Source: Pseudomonas sp. FEN
Lineage (GTDB): Bacteria > Pseudomonadota > Gammaproteobacteria > Pseudomonadales > Pseudomonadaceae
NCBI RefSeq assembly: GCF_904067045.1
Contig: NZ_CAJFDC010000014.1
Coordinates: 248,001-312,000, forward strand
DNA: 64,000 bases
Reading direction: 5' to 3'
The translations under genes were made by a program, and so were the position numbers. Shown here in pieces: positions 35,076 through 44,513 of the stretch. Numbering within the stretch: position 1 is the stretch's first letter; each line of letters opens with the position of its first letter. The notes below the pieces were generated by a model that saw nothing but the letters and a program-made list of their open reading frames with translations, had not been told where the DNA came from and did no database searches.

Positions 35076-36089
35076 TCAAAAGTGGTCGTTCAGGTGACAC
35101 GCACTCAGGTGGTTCGGCGAAACCTCCCTGAGTACTGGAGCTTCGTTGCCACAGCGCGCGGTGGCATGCGGACAACGCGGATGGAAATGACACCCGGCGG
35201 GCGGGTTCAGCGGGCTGGGGATTTCCCCTTTGATCGCGTCATAACGGGTACTGCGGACATCAAAGCGCGGGATCTGCGCCAACAATGCCTGGGTGTAGGG
35301 ATGATTGGCACGGGTAAACAAGTCATCGACCGACGCGCTTTCGACCACCCGCCCCAGGTACATCACAACGACGCGGTCGCACAGGTGCTCGACGACGCCC
35401 AGATCATGGCTGATGAAGAGATAGGTCAGGCCCAACTGGTCGCGCAGGTCCATGAACAGATTGAGAATCTGCGCCTGAATCGACACGTCCAGCGCCGCCA
35501 CTGACTCATCGCAGACCAGCAGTTGCGGCTGCACCGCCAGCGCCCGGGCAATCCCGATACGCTGACGCTGGCCCCCGCTGAACTGATGGGGATAGCGCTG
35601 GCCCAGCTGGGGACTGAGCCCGGCCCGCTGTAGCTGCGCGCTGACGTAATCGTCGAAGCCCTGCTTGTCGGTCAAGCCGTGCAACAGCGCCCCTTCGCCA
35701 ACGATACGGTCGACCCGCAGACGTGGATTGAGGCTCGATGAAGGGTCCTGAAAGATCATCTGCACCTTCAAACGTACGGCTTGACGATCATCCGCCGTCA
35801 GGCTGTCGAGGGCTATTCCGTCCACCAAAGCCGTGCCCGATGAAACCGGCAGCAACCCCGCCACCATGCGCCCGAGGGTAGATTTACCACAGCCGGATTC
35901 CCCGACCAGGCCAACGACTTCGCCACGGGCGATCTGCAGGTCCACGCGATCGACGGCATGGGTCACTGGCTCGGCGCGCGTCAGATGAAGCCGTTGCAGT
36001 AGCGGCTGAATCGAATACCCAGGCATCGGATTGCCGAACACCTTGCTGACCTGGCGCAGTTCAATGAGGGGGATTTGATCATTGCCCAT
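35076..36089 (-). CDS. DppF/OppF-type ABC transporter ATPase
   Basis: This 337-residue ATPase has Walker A GESGCGKST, signature FSGGQRQRIGIARAL, Walker B LLVCDESVAALD, switch FISHDLGVV and the oligopeptide-type C-terminal extension with the Cys-rich CHFHPRCPHATARC iron-sulfur-like motif. It pairs with the DppD-type ATPase, whose 3' end it overlaps by 11 bases. The start at 36089 gives the standard MGNDQIPLIEL beginning. It powers import of a small peptide or peptide-like molecule. Confidence 0.9.
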   Translation of the reverse strand: MGNDQIPLIELRQVSKVFGNPMPGYSIQPLLQRLHLTRAEPVTHAVDRVDLQIARGEVVGLVGESGCGKSTLGRMVAGLLPVSSGTALVDGIALDSLTADDRQAVRLKVQMIFQDPSSSLNPRLRVDRIVGEGALLHGLTDKQGFDDYVSAQLQRAGLSPQLGQRYPHQFSGGQRQRIGIARALAVQPQLLVCDESVAALDVSIQAQILNLFMDLRDQLGLTYLFISHDLGVVEHLCDRVVVMYLGRVVESASVDDLFTRANHPYTQALLAQIPRFDVRSTRYDAIKGEIPSPLNPPAGCHFHPRCPHATARCGNEAPVLREVSPNHLSACHLNDHF

Positions 36090-37092
36090 CGGTGGCTCCC
36101 GGGTGAAAACAGCGAACCGTCTGGCCTGGCAGGATCTCGCGAGGTGCAGGTTCCTTTGCGCAGGCCGCCGACGCCCGCGTACAGCGCTCGGCGAATGCAC
36201 AACCTGCCGGCATCGAGAACAGATCCGGCGCCATGCCGGGAATCTGTCGCAGACGCTGGCCGCGCTTGTTACGGCTTGGCAGGCTGTCGATCAAACCCTG
36301 GGTGTAGGGATGTTGTGGACGATCGAGCACGTCAGAGACCGCCCCCTGTTCGACAATCCGTCCGGCATACATCACCGCCACGTCATCGGCCAGCCCAGCC
36401 ACCACCGACAGGTCATGGGTAATCCAGATCAGCGACGTGCCCTGCTCTCGCACCAGTTTTTGCACTTCGCTGAGGATCTGCGCCTGGATCGTCACGTCCA
36501 GCGCCGTGGTCGGCTCATCGGCAATGATCAGGTCAGGCGAATGCAACAGTGCGATGGCAATCGCCACCCGCTGACGCATACCACCGGACAACTGATGGGG
36601 ATAGGCGCGCAGACGCTCTTCAGGGCTGGCAATGCCCATCAACGCCAAGGTGCGGCTGGCGTGGTCACGAGCATCACGCTTGCTCATTGGACGATGGGCA
36701 CGCACCGCCTCGATCATTTGCGTGTCGACCCGTAGCACCGGGTTGAGCGTCATCATCGGATCCTGAAAAATCATCGCGATCCGGTTGCCTTGTATCGCGC
36801 GCAGTTGGGACGCCGACAGTTTTGTGAGATCACGACCTTTGAACAACACCTGGCCGCTACTGATACGGCCGGGTTCATCCACCAGCCCGAGAATGGAAAA
36901 CCCGGTCACCGATTTACCCGACCCCGACTCACCCACCAACCCCAGTATTCGACCGGGCCCCACGTGCAACGACAGATCGCGCACCGCCGGCAACACGCCA
37001 GCCCGGGTATAAAACGAGGTACACAGACCACGGACTTCCAGCGTTGGCTGCGGGACAACCGACGGTGTCAACGACACTTCCGGCAGACTCAT
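36079..37092 (-). CDS. DppD/OppD-type ABC transporter ATPase
   Basis: This 337-residue ATPase shows Walker A GESGSGKSV, the Q-loop IFQDPMMTLNPVLRV, signature LSGGMRQRVAIAIAL, Walker B LIIADEPTTALD, switch WITHDLSVV and a C-terminal FAERCTRASAAC motif typical of the D-type subunit. The ATG overlaps the stop of the permease gene by four bases. It is one of five transporter genes in the operon. Confidence 0.9.
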   Translation of the reverse strand: MSLPEVSLTPSVVPQPTLEVRGLCTSFYTRAGVLPAVRDLSLHVGPGRILGLVGESGSGKSVTGFSILGLVDEPGRISSGQVLFKGRDLTKLSASQLRAIQGNRIAMIFQDPMMTLNPVLRVDTQMIEAVRAHRPMSKRDARDHASRTLALMGIASPEERLRAYPHQLSGGMRQRVAIAIALLHSPDLIIADEPTTALDVTIQAQILSEVQKLVREQGTSLIWITHDLSVVAGLADDVAVMYAGRIVEQGAVSDVLDRPQHPYTQGLIDSLPSRNKRGQRLRQIPGMAPDLFSMPAGCAFAERCTRASAACAKEPAPREILPGQTVRCFHPGATDGQ

Positions 37093-38008
37093 CGCTGCAA
37101 CCTCGGGTTCAGGACATCACGCAGGCGGTCACCGACCAGATTGATAGCGACAATAGTGATCAACAGCGCCAGCCCCGGAAACAGGCTGATCCAGTATTCG
37201 TTGCTGAGCATGTACTGGAAGCCGTTGGCTATCAGCAGGCCCAAGGAAGGCTCCGTGACCGGTACGCCCAGACCGAGAAACGACAGGGTCGCTTCCAACG
37301 TGATAGCGCGGGCGATCTGCAAGGCGCCGATGACCATAAGCGGTGGCAGGCAATTGGGCAGGATGTGCCCGATGACGATGCGCCACGAACCAATCCCCTG
37401 CCCCCGCGCGGCGTCGACGTATTCGCGGCGGCTTTCAGTCAATGCCTGACCGCGGGCGGTACGGGCGTAATAGGCCCATTCCAGCAGGACCAGCGTGAGC
37501 ATCACATTACCAACCCCTTGCCCAGCCAGGCGAGGATCATCAGTGCCATGAGAATCACTGGGAACGACAGCAGCAGATCCACCAGACGCATCAACAATGC
37601 GTCTACCCAACCGCCGACATACGCCGACACCAGGCCCAACAGCGTGCCAATCATTGCAGCAATCAACGCCGAGCCAATACCGACCCACAAACTGATTCGC
37701 AAGCCATACATGATTGCCGAGACCAGATCGCGGCCTTGCCCATCGGTGCCGAGCCAATAGGTGTAGCCGCTGTCCATGTTGACGCTACCCGGTGCCAGGC
37801 GCGCATCCAGCACATTGAGCTGCATCAGGTCGTAGGGGTTTTGCACAACGATCCACGGGGCAAAAAACGCGACCAGCACGATAGCCAACAACACCAGCAA
37901 ACCGAATACGGCCGTCGGCGAGTTCATGAATTCGACAGATACCCGGCGCCAGGGCGACTGGGTTTGCAAACGCAAGCTGGCCGTTGAGGTTTTTAGCACG
38001 GCAATCAT
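37089..38008 (-). pseudogene. DppC-type ABC permease, frameshifted in a C/G-run
   Basis: From the ATG at 38008 the first frame encodes an ordinary DppC permease (FFAPWIVVQNPYDL, WLGTDGQGRDLVSAIMYGLR, VDLLLSFPVILMALMILAWLGKG) but ends in LVM and a stop at about 37505. The other frame continues without a gap: GNVMLTLVLLEWAYYARTARGQAL, then REYVDAARGQGIGSWRIVIGHILPN, to 37089. The shift is at 37514-37517, where the coding strand has four G and five would rejoin the halves into about 306 residues with the EAA loop intact. Start and stop both overlap neighbours by four bases, so a true frameshift would upset coupling of the whole transporter. It is either a real mutation or a homopolymer error. 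Confidence 0.87.
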
Positions 38009-38979
38009 CGGCTGGCCTCGGTACGCACGCGGGGGTCCAGCAGGTAGTACAAACCGTCGACAATCAGATTGAGCACCACGAAGATCACCACGACCACCAT
38101 CAGATAGGCCACCACCACCGGACGATCCAAGGTGTTGATGCTGTCCAGAATCAGCTTCCCGGCGCCGGGCCAGGAGAAAATGCTTTCCGTAACCACGGCG
38201 TAGGCAATGGTCGACCCCAGTTCCATCGCCAGCACCGTGACCAGCGGAATCATGGTGTTGCGCATGACGTGCATGCACATCACCCGTATCGGCGAGAGCC
38301 CCTTCGCCCGGGCAAACTTAACGAACTCTTGTGGCAGTACTTCCCGAACACCGGCGCGGGTCAGGCGCAACACCAGGGATATCTTGAACAGCGCCAGATT
38401 CAGCGCGGGCAACAGTAGGTGTTGCAGCCCGTCGAGGGTCAGCCACGACCACTGCACGCCCAGCCACTCGCGGGTGTCGCCACGTCCACTGGCGGGCAAC
38501 CATCCCAACTTGATCGAGAACAGCATGATCATCATCAACGCTACCCAGAACGCTGGTAGCGAAAAACCGACAATACTGCAGGCCATCACCAGTCGCGAAA
38601 ACGGATGATCGGGATAGGCGCCGGCAAGCATTCCCAAAGGAACGCCAATCACAACGGCCAGGAACAACGCGAAGAAGGCCAGTTCGAACGTTGCTGGCAA
38701 CCGTTGCAGAATCAGGCGCATAGCGTCTTCGTGATAGACAAAACTCTGGCCCAGATTGCCGTGGGCAGCCCCCTTGAGAAAAATCAGGTATTGCTCCCAC
38801 AGCGGCCTGTCCAGCCCCAAGTGTGCGATGGCCTGCAAGCGTTCGGCCTGATTGAGGTCTTCGCCCACCAGAATGTCCATGGGATTGCCAATAGCATTCA
38901 GCCCGATGAATACCACGAGGGTCATCAGCACAATCACCAGCAGCGATTGAGTCAATCGTCGCAGTGCCCAGCCGATCAT
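38005..38979 (-). CDS. DppB-type ABC transporter permease
   Basis: This 324-residue inner-membrane permease of the oligopeptide family has an N-terminal helix (LVIVLMTLVVFIGLNAIGNP), the periplasmic segment LGLDRPLWEQYLIFLKGA, the EAA-like loop EFVKFARAKGLSPIRVMCMH and six predicted membrane spans. The start overlaps the flavin monooxygenase stop by four bases and the stop overlaps the dppC-type start by four. Together with dppC it forms the channel for the ligand bound by the 33.5 kb protein. Confidence 0.92.
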   Translation of the reverse strand: MIGWALRRLTQSLLVIVLMTLVVFIGLNAIGNPMDILVGEDLNQAERLQAIAHLGLDRPLWEQYLIFLKGAAHGNLGQSFVYHEDAMRLILQRLPATFELAFFALFLAVVIGVPLGMLAGAYPDHPFSRLVMACSIVGFSLPAFWVALMMIMLFSIKLGWLPASGRGDTREWLGVQWSWLTLDGLQHLLLPALNLALFKISLVLRLTRAGVREVLPQEFVKFARAKGLSPIRVMCMHVMRNTMIPLVTVLAMELGSTIAYAVVTESIFSWPGAGKLILDSINTLDRPVVVAYLMVVVVIFVVLNLIVDGLYYLLDPRVRTEASR

Positions 38980-40436
38980 TGCCGCAACTCTTCAATAGAT
39001 AGCTGGCTGGCCACCCATTCATCGCCCAGCAGTTCAGGGTCTGCATAACTGCGCATGGACTCGAAATGCAACGCGATATCTTCGTTGAACAATTGGCCGA
39101 CCAAGGCGTGAGCCAGACGTTTTGAGCCTTCACTGATGGCCGGAATATCCCCGGACACCGCGCCATAGGTCAGTGCGGCGGGATAGCTGAAACAATGGAT
39201 ATGGTTCAGCCCCGGACAGATGCCGGGTGTTTTTTCCTGGAATTCGAAACAGCTGCCCAAGTCCGGCAGTTCGGACAATTCGGCATCGAGCTCGGTGGGT
39301 GGGGCCTCGAAGCGATCCCGCCAGACGCGAATGTGCGAGGAGAACGGCGCGAACTCTGGACGCAGTTGAAAATCAGTGCGAAAACCGGTGGCGAACACCA
39401 GGAAATCTGCTTCGATCCGGGCATTGGGCGTGTACAGCCACAGACCACCGGCCGGGTTTTCTTTCACTGAGACTACCGGGCTGCTCAACAGGAACCGCGC
39501 CTTGCCCGTATTGTAAACCCTGAGCGTACTGCTCCGTGGCGGAGGGACTTGCTGCGTATTGAGGTAATTGCGAATGCGCCACTTCCAAGTGTCCGGCAGA
39601 CGCCAATAGCCATGGACCATCCCGGGATTGCCGGCACCCTTTCCTTTATTGATGCGCGGCAACTCGGCACGGCGGATCAACAGGTCGACCCCCTTCGCCC
39701 CAGCCTCCAGCGCCGTAGCGGCACTGTCCATGGCTGACGCCCCACCACCGATGACCGCGACCCGCTTGCCTTCAAACCACTCATCCTGCAAACCGTCCGC
39801 CGAATGTGCCCAAAGATGACGCGGTAGCTGCTGGGCGAACCCAGGCACCCAAGGACCGCCCAGACCGTCGCGCCCGGTGGCAAGCACGACATGACGCGCC
39901 AACAGCTCATGCGCCTGCGCGGGCGTCACGATCACCAGTTCAACCAGCCCGTCGGCTCTTGGTGTAACCCGGCCAACACGGTGTTCGCTACGCACGTCCA
40001 GCGCCAATACCTTGCGATACCAGCGCAGATAGTCGGCCCATTGCAGACGTGGAATTTTGTCCAGTGTGGCCCACCCCTCAGCGCCGAATTGTGCTTCGAA
40101 CCAGGCGCGGAAGGTCAGCGCGGGCAACCCCAGTGCTGGCCCGGTCAGGTTTTTAGGCGAGCGCAAAGTTTCCATACGCGCGGTTGTTGCCCAAGGTCCT
40201 TCGAAGCCTGCCACCGACTGATCGAAAACCACGGCAGCAACACCCAGGTGGCGCAGCTCGGCGGCAAGTGCCAGGCCGGCCATACCGCCGCCGATGATTG
40301 CCACGTCGAGTACCGCTGTGCCTTCGCTGAGGCGCGGCTTGACCCAGGGATTGGCGGGCAAGTCGAGCCAGGCCAAGTCTTGACGCAAACGTGCTTCGAG
40401 TGCCGCGAGACCTATGGGAGGGGTTGCATCGGACAT
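38976..40436 (-). CDS. FAD/NAD(P)-dependent flavoprotein monooxygenase
   Basis: This 486-residue two-dinucleotide-binding oxidoreductase is similar to flavin-containing monooxygenases. FAD motif VAIIGGGMAGLALAAEL lies near residue 46 and NADP motif VAVIGGGASAMDSAATAL near 230. Between them is PRHLWAHSADG, a degenerate form of the monooxygenase fingerprint, and LVFATGFRTDF lies near the C-terminus. It is the first gene of the operon, preceding the peptide-type transporter. Likely reaction: NADPH- and O2-dependent oxygenation of an N- or S-containing compound brought in by that transporter. The substrate is not inferable from sequence. Confidence 0.87.
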   Translation of the reverse strand: MSDATPPIGLAALEARLRQDLAWLDLPANPWVKPRLSEGTAVLDVAIIGGGMAGLALAAELRHLGVAAVVFDQSVAGFEGPWATTARMETLRSPKNLTGPALGLPALTFRAWFEAQFGAEGWATLDKIPRLQWADYLRWYRKVLALDVRSEHRVGRVTPRADGLVELVIVTPAQAHELLARHVVLATGRDGLGGPWVPGFAQQLPRHLWAHSADGLQDEWFEGKRVAVIGGGASAMDSAATALEAGAKGVDLLIRRAELPRINKGKGAGNPGMVHGYWRLPDTWKWRIRNYLNTQQVPPPRSSTLRVYNTGKARFLLSSPVVSVKENPAGGLWLYTPNARIEADFLVFATGFRTDFQLRPEFAPFSSHIRVWRDRFEAPPTELDAELSELPDLGSCFEFQEKTPGICPGLNHIHCFSYPAALTYGAVSGDIPAISEGSKRLAHALVGQLFNEDIALHFESMRSYADPELLGDEWVASQLSIEELRQ

Positions 40437-40662
40437 TGATCGCTACTCGATGATGATCGAGAGCAAATCACTCGACCCTGGATTCAGACACTTCAAAAAG
40501 CCTGCACAGCAGTTAAAAATGAATTCTTAACGCCATTGAATGCTTAAATCGAATACTAAAAGGGACTTTTTATTCTCGCAATGCTCAAAAAAACATATTT
40601 ATATGCGAAAATGGAATTAAAAATAATAAAACGCTTGGTCAGCCTCCAAGGCTTACTCGTTT
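40437..40662. promoter_or_regulatory. AT-rich control region of the monooxygenase/peptide-transporter operon
   Basis: 226 bases without a gene between two minus-strand genes. 40500-40640 is AT-rich and should hold the promoter of the operon that runs leftward. No consensus can be assigned. Confidence 0.3.
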
Positions 40663-41613
40663 TTACTCGGCGTAGATACTCTGCAACAGGGCGTCATGGG
40701 CGCTGGCTTCATGCATGACCATGTGCGGCAGCAGCAATTTTGCCGAAGTAGCGATCTCGCCGATCAGCGCACGCGCCACATCGGACAACGGGCTGGCGAA
40801 TGCCGAAATCAAGCCGAAGAAAAACGGGATGTTGTATGCAATCGGTCGGACCACCACACCCTGCAATGGCACCCCTATAGCGGTAAAGGGATCAACCAAT
40901 GCAACACCCAATCCGACTCTGGCCATCTGCATGGCGATCAACGAGGTATTGGTGTCGAGCATGCGCGGTGGCGGTCCTCCTGCGTCGTGGAAGGCCTTGT
41001 CGATGCGTCGACGAAAACGGTACGGATTGGCCATGGTGATCAGGGTCTGTTGTGCTAATAGCGCCATGGACAGCTCCTCGTGCACTGCCAGTTCGGAGCT
41101 GGCCGGCAGCACTGCGACGCAGGGCGCCTCGCCGATCCAGTGAATGTCAAGCCCGCGATGCTCCAGCGGCAGGCTTACTGCGCCCAGATCCATGGTTTTC
41201 GACAACACCGCCTGGACTACATTTTCCGGCGACATGCTCTGTAGCTGGATCTGCTGCGGACGAAGGCTATCAGGCAGGCGTGACAACGCCGCAGGCAACA
41301 GCCCTGCCGCCAACGCTGAGATCGCCACCAATTTGACCTGATGATTCTCTTCCCGAGCGATGTGCAGCGCACGCTGGCGAATGTTACGAATCCCCAGCAG
41401 TGCGCTCTCGACTTCGGCGTACATCATGAACGCCTTCTGGGTTGGAGTGACCTTTGGCCCGCTGCGCTCGAACAAGGCGAAGCCCAGCTCCTGCTCCAGC
41501 TCCTGAATGACTCTTGTAACCGATGGTTGGGAACGACCGAGCATCTTTCCTGCCGCGGTAACACTGCCCGCCGACATCACAGCAGCAAACGCTTCAAGCT
41601 GACGCAGATCCAT
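40663..41613 (-). CDS. LysR-family regulator beside the amino-acid-type ABC operon
   Basis: This 316-residue LysR protein has the DNA-binding domain MDLRQLEAFAAVMSAGSVTA with MLGRSQPSVTRVIQELEQELG, and the effector domain from about residue 90, including ISALAAGLLPAALSRLPD and LVDPFTAIGVPLQG. The start at 41613 has aaggc seven bases upstream and opens with the canonical helix. It is divergent from the binding-protein gene at 41900 and most simply controls that operon. It could also act on the operon downstream of it. Confidence 0.9.
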   Translation of the reverse strand: MDLRQLEAFAAVMSAGSVTAAGKMLGRSQPSVTRVIQELEQELGFALFERSGPKVTPTQKAFMMYAEVESALLGIRNIRQRALHIAREENHQVKLVAISALAAGLLPAALSRLPDSLRPQQIQLQSMSPENVVQAVLSKTMDLGAVSLPLEHRGLDIHWIGEAPCVAVLPASSELAVHEELSMALLAQQTLITMANPYRFRRRIDKAFHDAGGPPPRMLDTNTSLIAMQMARVGLGVALVDPFTAIGVPLQGVVVRPIAYNIPFFFGLISAFASPLSDVARALIGEIATSAKLLLPHMVMHEASAHDALLQSIYAE

Positions 41614-41899
41614 AAGCACGCCTTGATCAATACAGAAACTGACAGGAGCGCAGAACATCAGGCGCCCAGGTTCGAAGCGCGAAAGTCTACACACTGTTAA
41701 CGCATATATCGCGCCAGCGGCCCCCCTGTGCCCCCCCTTTTACGACGCCTCCCCCGAGCCCTACGCGTCATTGACCTCGATCTATACATATTCCCCAAAG
41801 GTATTTAAAAAAATATTTTTATATCTATAAAGTTAATGACAGTGCCCTCTGCTGAATCGGTTAGCCGAGCCCCTTTTCAACTACCATCTCGAGTACATC
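41614..41899. promoter_or_regulatory. Divergent control region between LysR and ABC operon
   Basis: 286 bases with no gene. A short AT-rich tract at about 41800-41835 lies some 65-100 bases before the binding-protein ATG and probably contains its promoter. Confidence 0.35.
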
Positions 41900-42769
41900 A
41901 TGAAAGGCATCAAACTCAGTTCATTGTCCGCCCTAGGTTCAGTCGCTTTGCTGAGCGCGGTGTTCGCGTCTTCCGCCATGGCCGGGTTGTTGGAGAAAGG
42001 TCGCAGCAACGGGCTAACTGCGGGAATCGCCAACGAACAACCCTATGCCTATATCGGTACGGATGGAAAAGTTACTGGGGCCAACGTCGAGGTGTTACAA
42101 GCCATCTTGAAACCGCTGGGCATCACCAAGATCGATACCCCAATCACCGATTTCGGCTCACTGGTTCCTGGGCTCGCGGCTGGGCGTTTCGATCTGATCG
42201 GCGCAGGCCTGTTCATCAATCCCAGCCGCTGCAAGGTCATTGGCTACTCCAATCCAGTCACCCATTCCGGTGGCGCTTTTATTGTCAAAGCGGGAAATCC
42301 GTTGAAGCTGCACAGTCTCAAGGATGTCGCCAGCAACCCCAAGGCCCGCCTGGCCACGCAGACCGGCACCAATCAGGTACAGGAAGCCAAGGACACAGGC
42401 ATTGCCGCCAGCAACGTTATCCTTTTTGACAAAGACACCGAAGCGCTGGCCGCGCTCCAGGCTGATCGCGTCGACGTGGTGTATTTCCCCGATGCCGAGA
42501 TCATCAGCCTGGTGAAAAAAGCCAACAGCACAGAGATCGAGCGCGCCCTGCCCTTCAACCAGATTCTCGATACCCAAGGCAAACCGACCTGGAACTACCA
42601 CGCCTACGGTTTGCCGAAAAATGATCCTGAATTCACCCAGGCGTTCAACGAGCAGTTGGCGAAACTGCGGGCCTCTGGTGAACTGCTGAGGATTTTGCAG
42701 AAATACGGCTACACCGAAAATGAATTGCCGGAAACCGGTGTGACAGCTGCACAACGCTGCGCGCTGTGA
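41900..42769 (+). CDS. Polar amino acid / ectoine-type ABC substrate-binding protein
   Basis: This 289-residue SBP_bac_3 protein has a signal peptide (LGSVALLSAVFASSAMA). The sequence IANEQPYAYIGTDGKVTGAN, LVPGLAAGRFDLIGAGLFINP and LATQTGTNQVQEAKDTG follow the EhuB (ectoine/hydroxyectoine) branch. It leads a five-gene plus-strand operon containing a deacylase, two permeases and an ATPase. The ligand is probably a small zwitterion or acylated amino acid; ectoine itself is only one possibility. Confidence 0.85.
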   Translation: MKGIKLSSLSALGSVALLSAVFASSAMAGLLEKGRSNGLTAGIANEQPYAYIGTDGKVTGANVEVLQAILKPLGITKIDTPITDFGSLVPGLAAGRFDLIGAGLFINPSRCKVIGYSNPVTHSGGAFIVKAGNPLKLHSLKDVASNPKARLATQTGTNQVQEAKDTGIAASNVILFDKDTEALAALQADRVDVVYFPDAEIISLVKKANSTEIERALPFNQILDTQGKPTWNYHAYGLPKNDPEFTQAFNEQLAKLRASGELLRILQKYGYTENELPETGVTAAQRCAL

Positions 42770-42808
42770 CCCGCACACGATAACCCTACGCACCCAGAGA
42801 ATATCGCT

Positions 42809-43789
42809 GTGCAAAAGCAAATCATCGGCAAAAACGGCCCGTTGAGTTGGGGAACACTGACCTTTGACCCGCTGGTACTGGCGGGTCTGCAACTACCGTA
42901 TTTCGACATCGAAGCACCGCTGCCAGGTGCGAAACTGGCGATTATCGCCGGCATGCATCCCAACGAAGTCGATGCCATGGAAGCGGCGCTGCAGCTGAAA
43001 GATCATTTCGCGCAGCATCTGCTCAGGGGGTCGGTTTCGATTCTGCCGGTGCTGAACATGCCCGGCCTGTTTGACCACGCCGAGTTCGTCTGTCCGGTGG
43101 ACGGCAAGAACCTCAACTTCCTCTCACCCGGGGATCCGCAAGGCTCTTTCAGTCAGGTGTTGATGCATCAGGTACTGCACGAGTGGGCGAAAGACGCCGA
43201 CGTTTTTATCGACTTGCACGGTGTCGACTTGCGCGAGGACGTCGCCAAATTCGTGATGTGCCAGATGACGGGAAACATCGAGCTCGATCAGCGAACCCGG
43301 GCGCTGGCGCACCAGTTCGATGCCGACGGTATTGTCGAATTCGCAGTGGAGCAAACCAACAATCGGGGGCGCGCCACCAATGAGCTGCCGTGGCTGGGTC
43401 GTCATGCGGTCATGGCCGAAGGCGGCGCCAACGGTGTGTTCGATCCCGAATGCATCACGTTTCATTTCAATGGCGTGGCCAACATTGCCCAGTATCTGGG
43501 TCTAATCGAAAAGCGCGCCACTGCGTCGAAACAGCGGCGCAATATCGTGGTGAGCAACTTCGCCAAAGTCGAAGCCCCCCTAAGCGCAAGGCTGTATCTG
43601 GAGGTGGCTGCCGGCGACCAGGTGATCGCCGGCCAACGTCTCGGCCACTTGAAGGATCTTTACGGCAACCCCGCAGGCGAGCTGCTCGCGCCCCACCATG
43701 GATTGGTGCTGATGGTGGTCAACCACCCGATTATCAACCAAGGCGAATGGCTGATCAGCCTCGCACCGTTGCCTGCCAGCACACCTTGA
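42809..43789 (+). CDS. Succinylglutamate desuccinylase/aspartoacylase-family (M14) hydrolase
   Basis: This 326-residue zinc carboxypeptidase-like hydrolase of the AstE/aspartoacylase branch shows HPNE (His50, Glu53) and DLHG (His137) as zinc ligands. A C-terminal beta domain (YLEVAAGDQVIAGQRLGHL) is like that of DoeB and related deacylases. The start is GTG at 42809 with agaga upstream. It lies between the binding protein and permeases, so its substrate is probably what the transporter imports, an N-acyl amino acid or similar amide. Cleavage would release a carboxylate and an amine. Confidence 0.85.
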   Translation: MQKQIIGKNGPLSWGTLTFDPLVLAGLQLPYFDIEAPLPGAKLAIIAGMHPNEVDAMEAALQLKDHFAQHLLRGSVSILPVLNMPGLFDHAEFVCPVDGKNLNFLSPGDPQGSFSQVLMHQVLHEWAKDADVFIDLHGVDLREDVAKFVMCQMTGNIELDQRTRALAHQFDADGIVEFAVEQTNNRGRATNELPWLGRHAVMAEGGANGVFDPECITFHFNGVANIAQYLGLIEKRATASKQRRNIVVSNFAKVEAPLSARLYLEVAAGDQVIAGQRLGHLKDLYGNPAGELLAPHHGLVLMVVNHPIINQGEWLISLAPLPASTP

Positions 43790-43832
43790 AACCCTGGGCA
43801 GCAAACGGCCTCAACCCACACGAGTACAGGCC

Positions 43833-44513
43833 ATGTTGATCGATCCCTCAACGCTGGATACCTCCACGTTCATTGCCCGACAGCTGGCAAAGGGCGCGCT
43901 GACGACACTGGAAATCACCGTCCTTGCGGAGCTGGTGGTTCTGCTGATGTCGTTCGTCATTGCGCTAATGCGTCTGTCACCCTCGCGCCCGCTGCGCTGG
44001 ATCGCCACACTCTACGTCGAAGTGCTACGCGGCATCTCCGCGCTGGTGCTGTTGTTCTACCTGTTTTTCATTTTGCCGTTGTTCGGCATCAGCCTGTCGC
44101 CGATGACCACGGGCGTTGTCGGCCTGGGCCTGACATTCTCGGCATACGGATCGGAAATCGTTCGCTCCGCACTGATAAATGTCAGCCGCGGACAGCGCGA
44201 TGCAGTTCGGGCCCTGGACTTTGGTCCCGTGACAGCGTTTCGCCGGATCCTGTTGCCCCAAGCCCTGCCGTTCATGCTGCCCCCACTAGGTAATCAATTG
44301 GTAGAACTGATGAAAACCACCTCGTTGGTGTCATTGATCACCCTGAGCGACCTGACATTTTCCGGCGGGCAACTGGTGACCACCCTGGGGCAACAGACGC
44401 TGATCTGGAGCATCGTCCTGCTCTGCTATTTCGTCATGGCCTGGCCAATGAGCTGGCTGGTTCGGCGTTATGAGCAACATGTCACCGCCTGGCGGCAGGA
44501 CCGCACAATATGA
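43833..44513 (+). CDS. Amino-acid ABC transporter permease (first)
   Basis: This 226-residue HisM/GlnP-type permease has LAKGALTTLEITVLAELVVL at the start, periplasmic turn residues, EVLRGISALVLLFYLFFILP and the EAA loop REAVRALD-like (GQRDAVRALDFGPVTAFRRILLP, read in parts). Five membrane spans are predicted. The stop overlaps the next permease start by four bases. It forms a heterodimeric channel with that protein. Confidence 0.88.
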   Translation: MLIDPSTLDTSTFIARQLAKGALTTLEITVLAELVVLLMSFVIALMRLSPSRPLRWIATLYVEVLRGISALVLLFYLFFILPLFGISLSPMTTGVVGLGLTFSAYGSEIVRSALINVSRGQRDAVRALDFGPVTAFRRILLPQALPFMLPPLGNQLVELMKTTSLVSLITLSDLTFSGGQLVTTLGQQTLIWSIVLLCYFVMAWPMSWLVRRYEQHVTAWRQDRTI

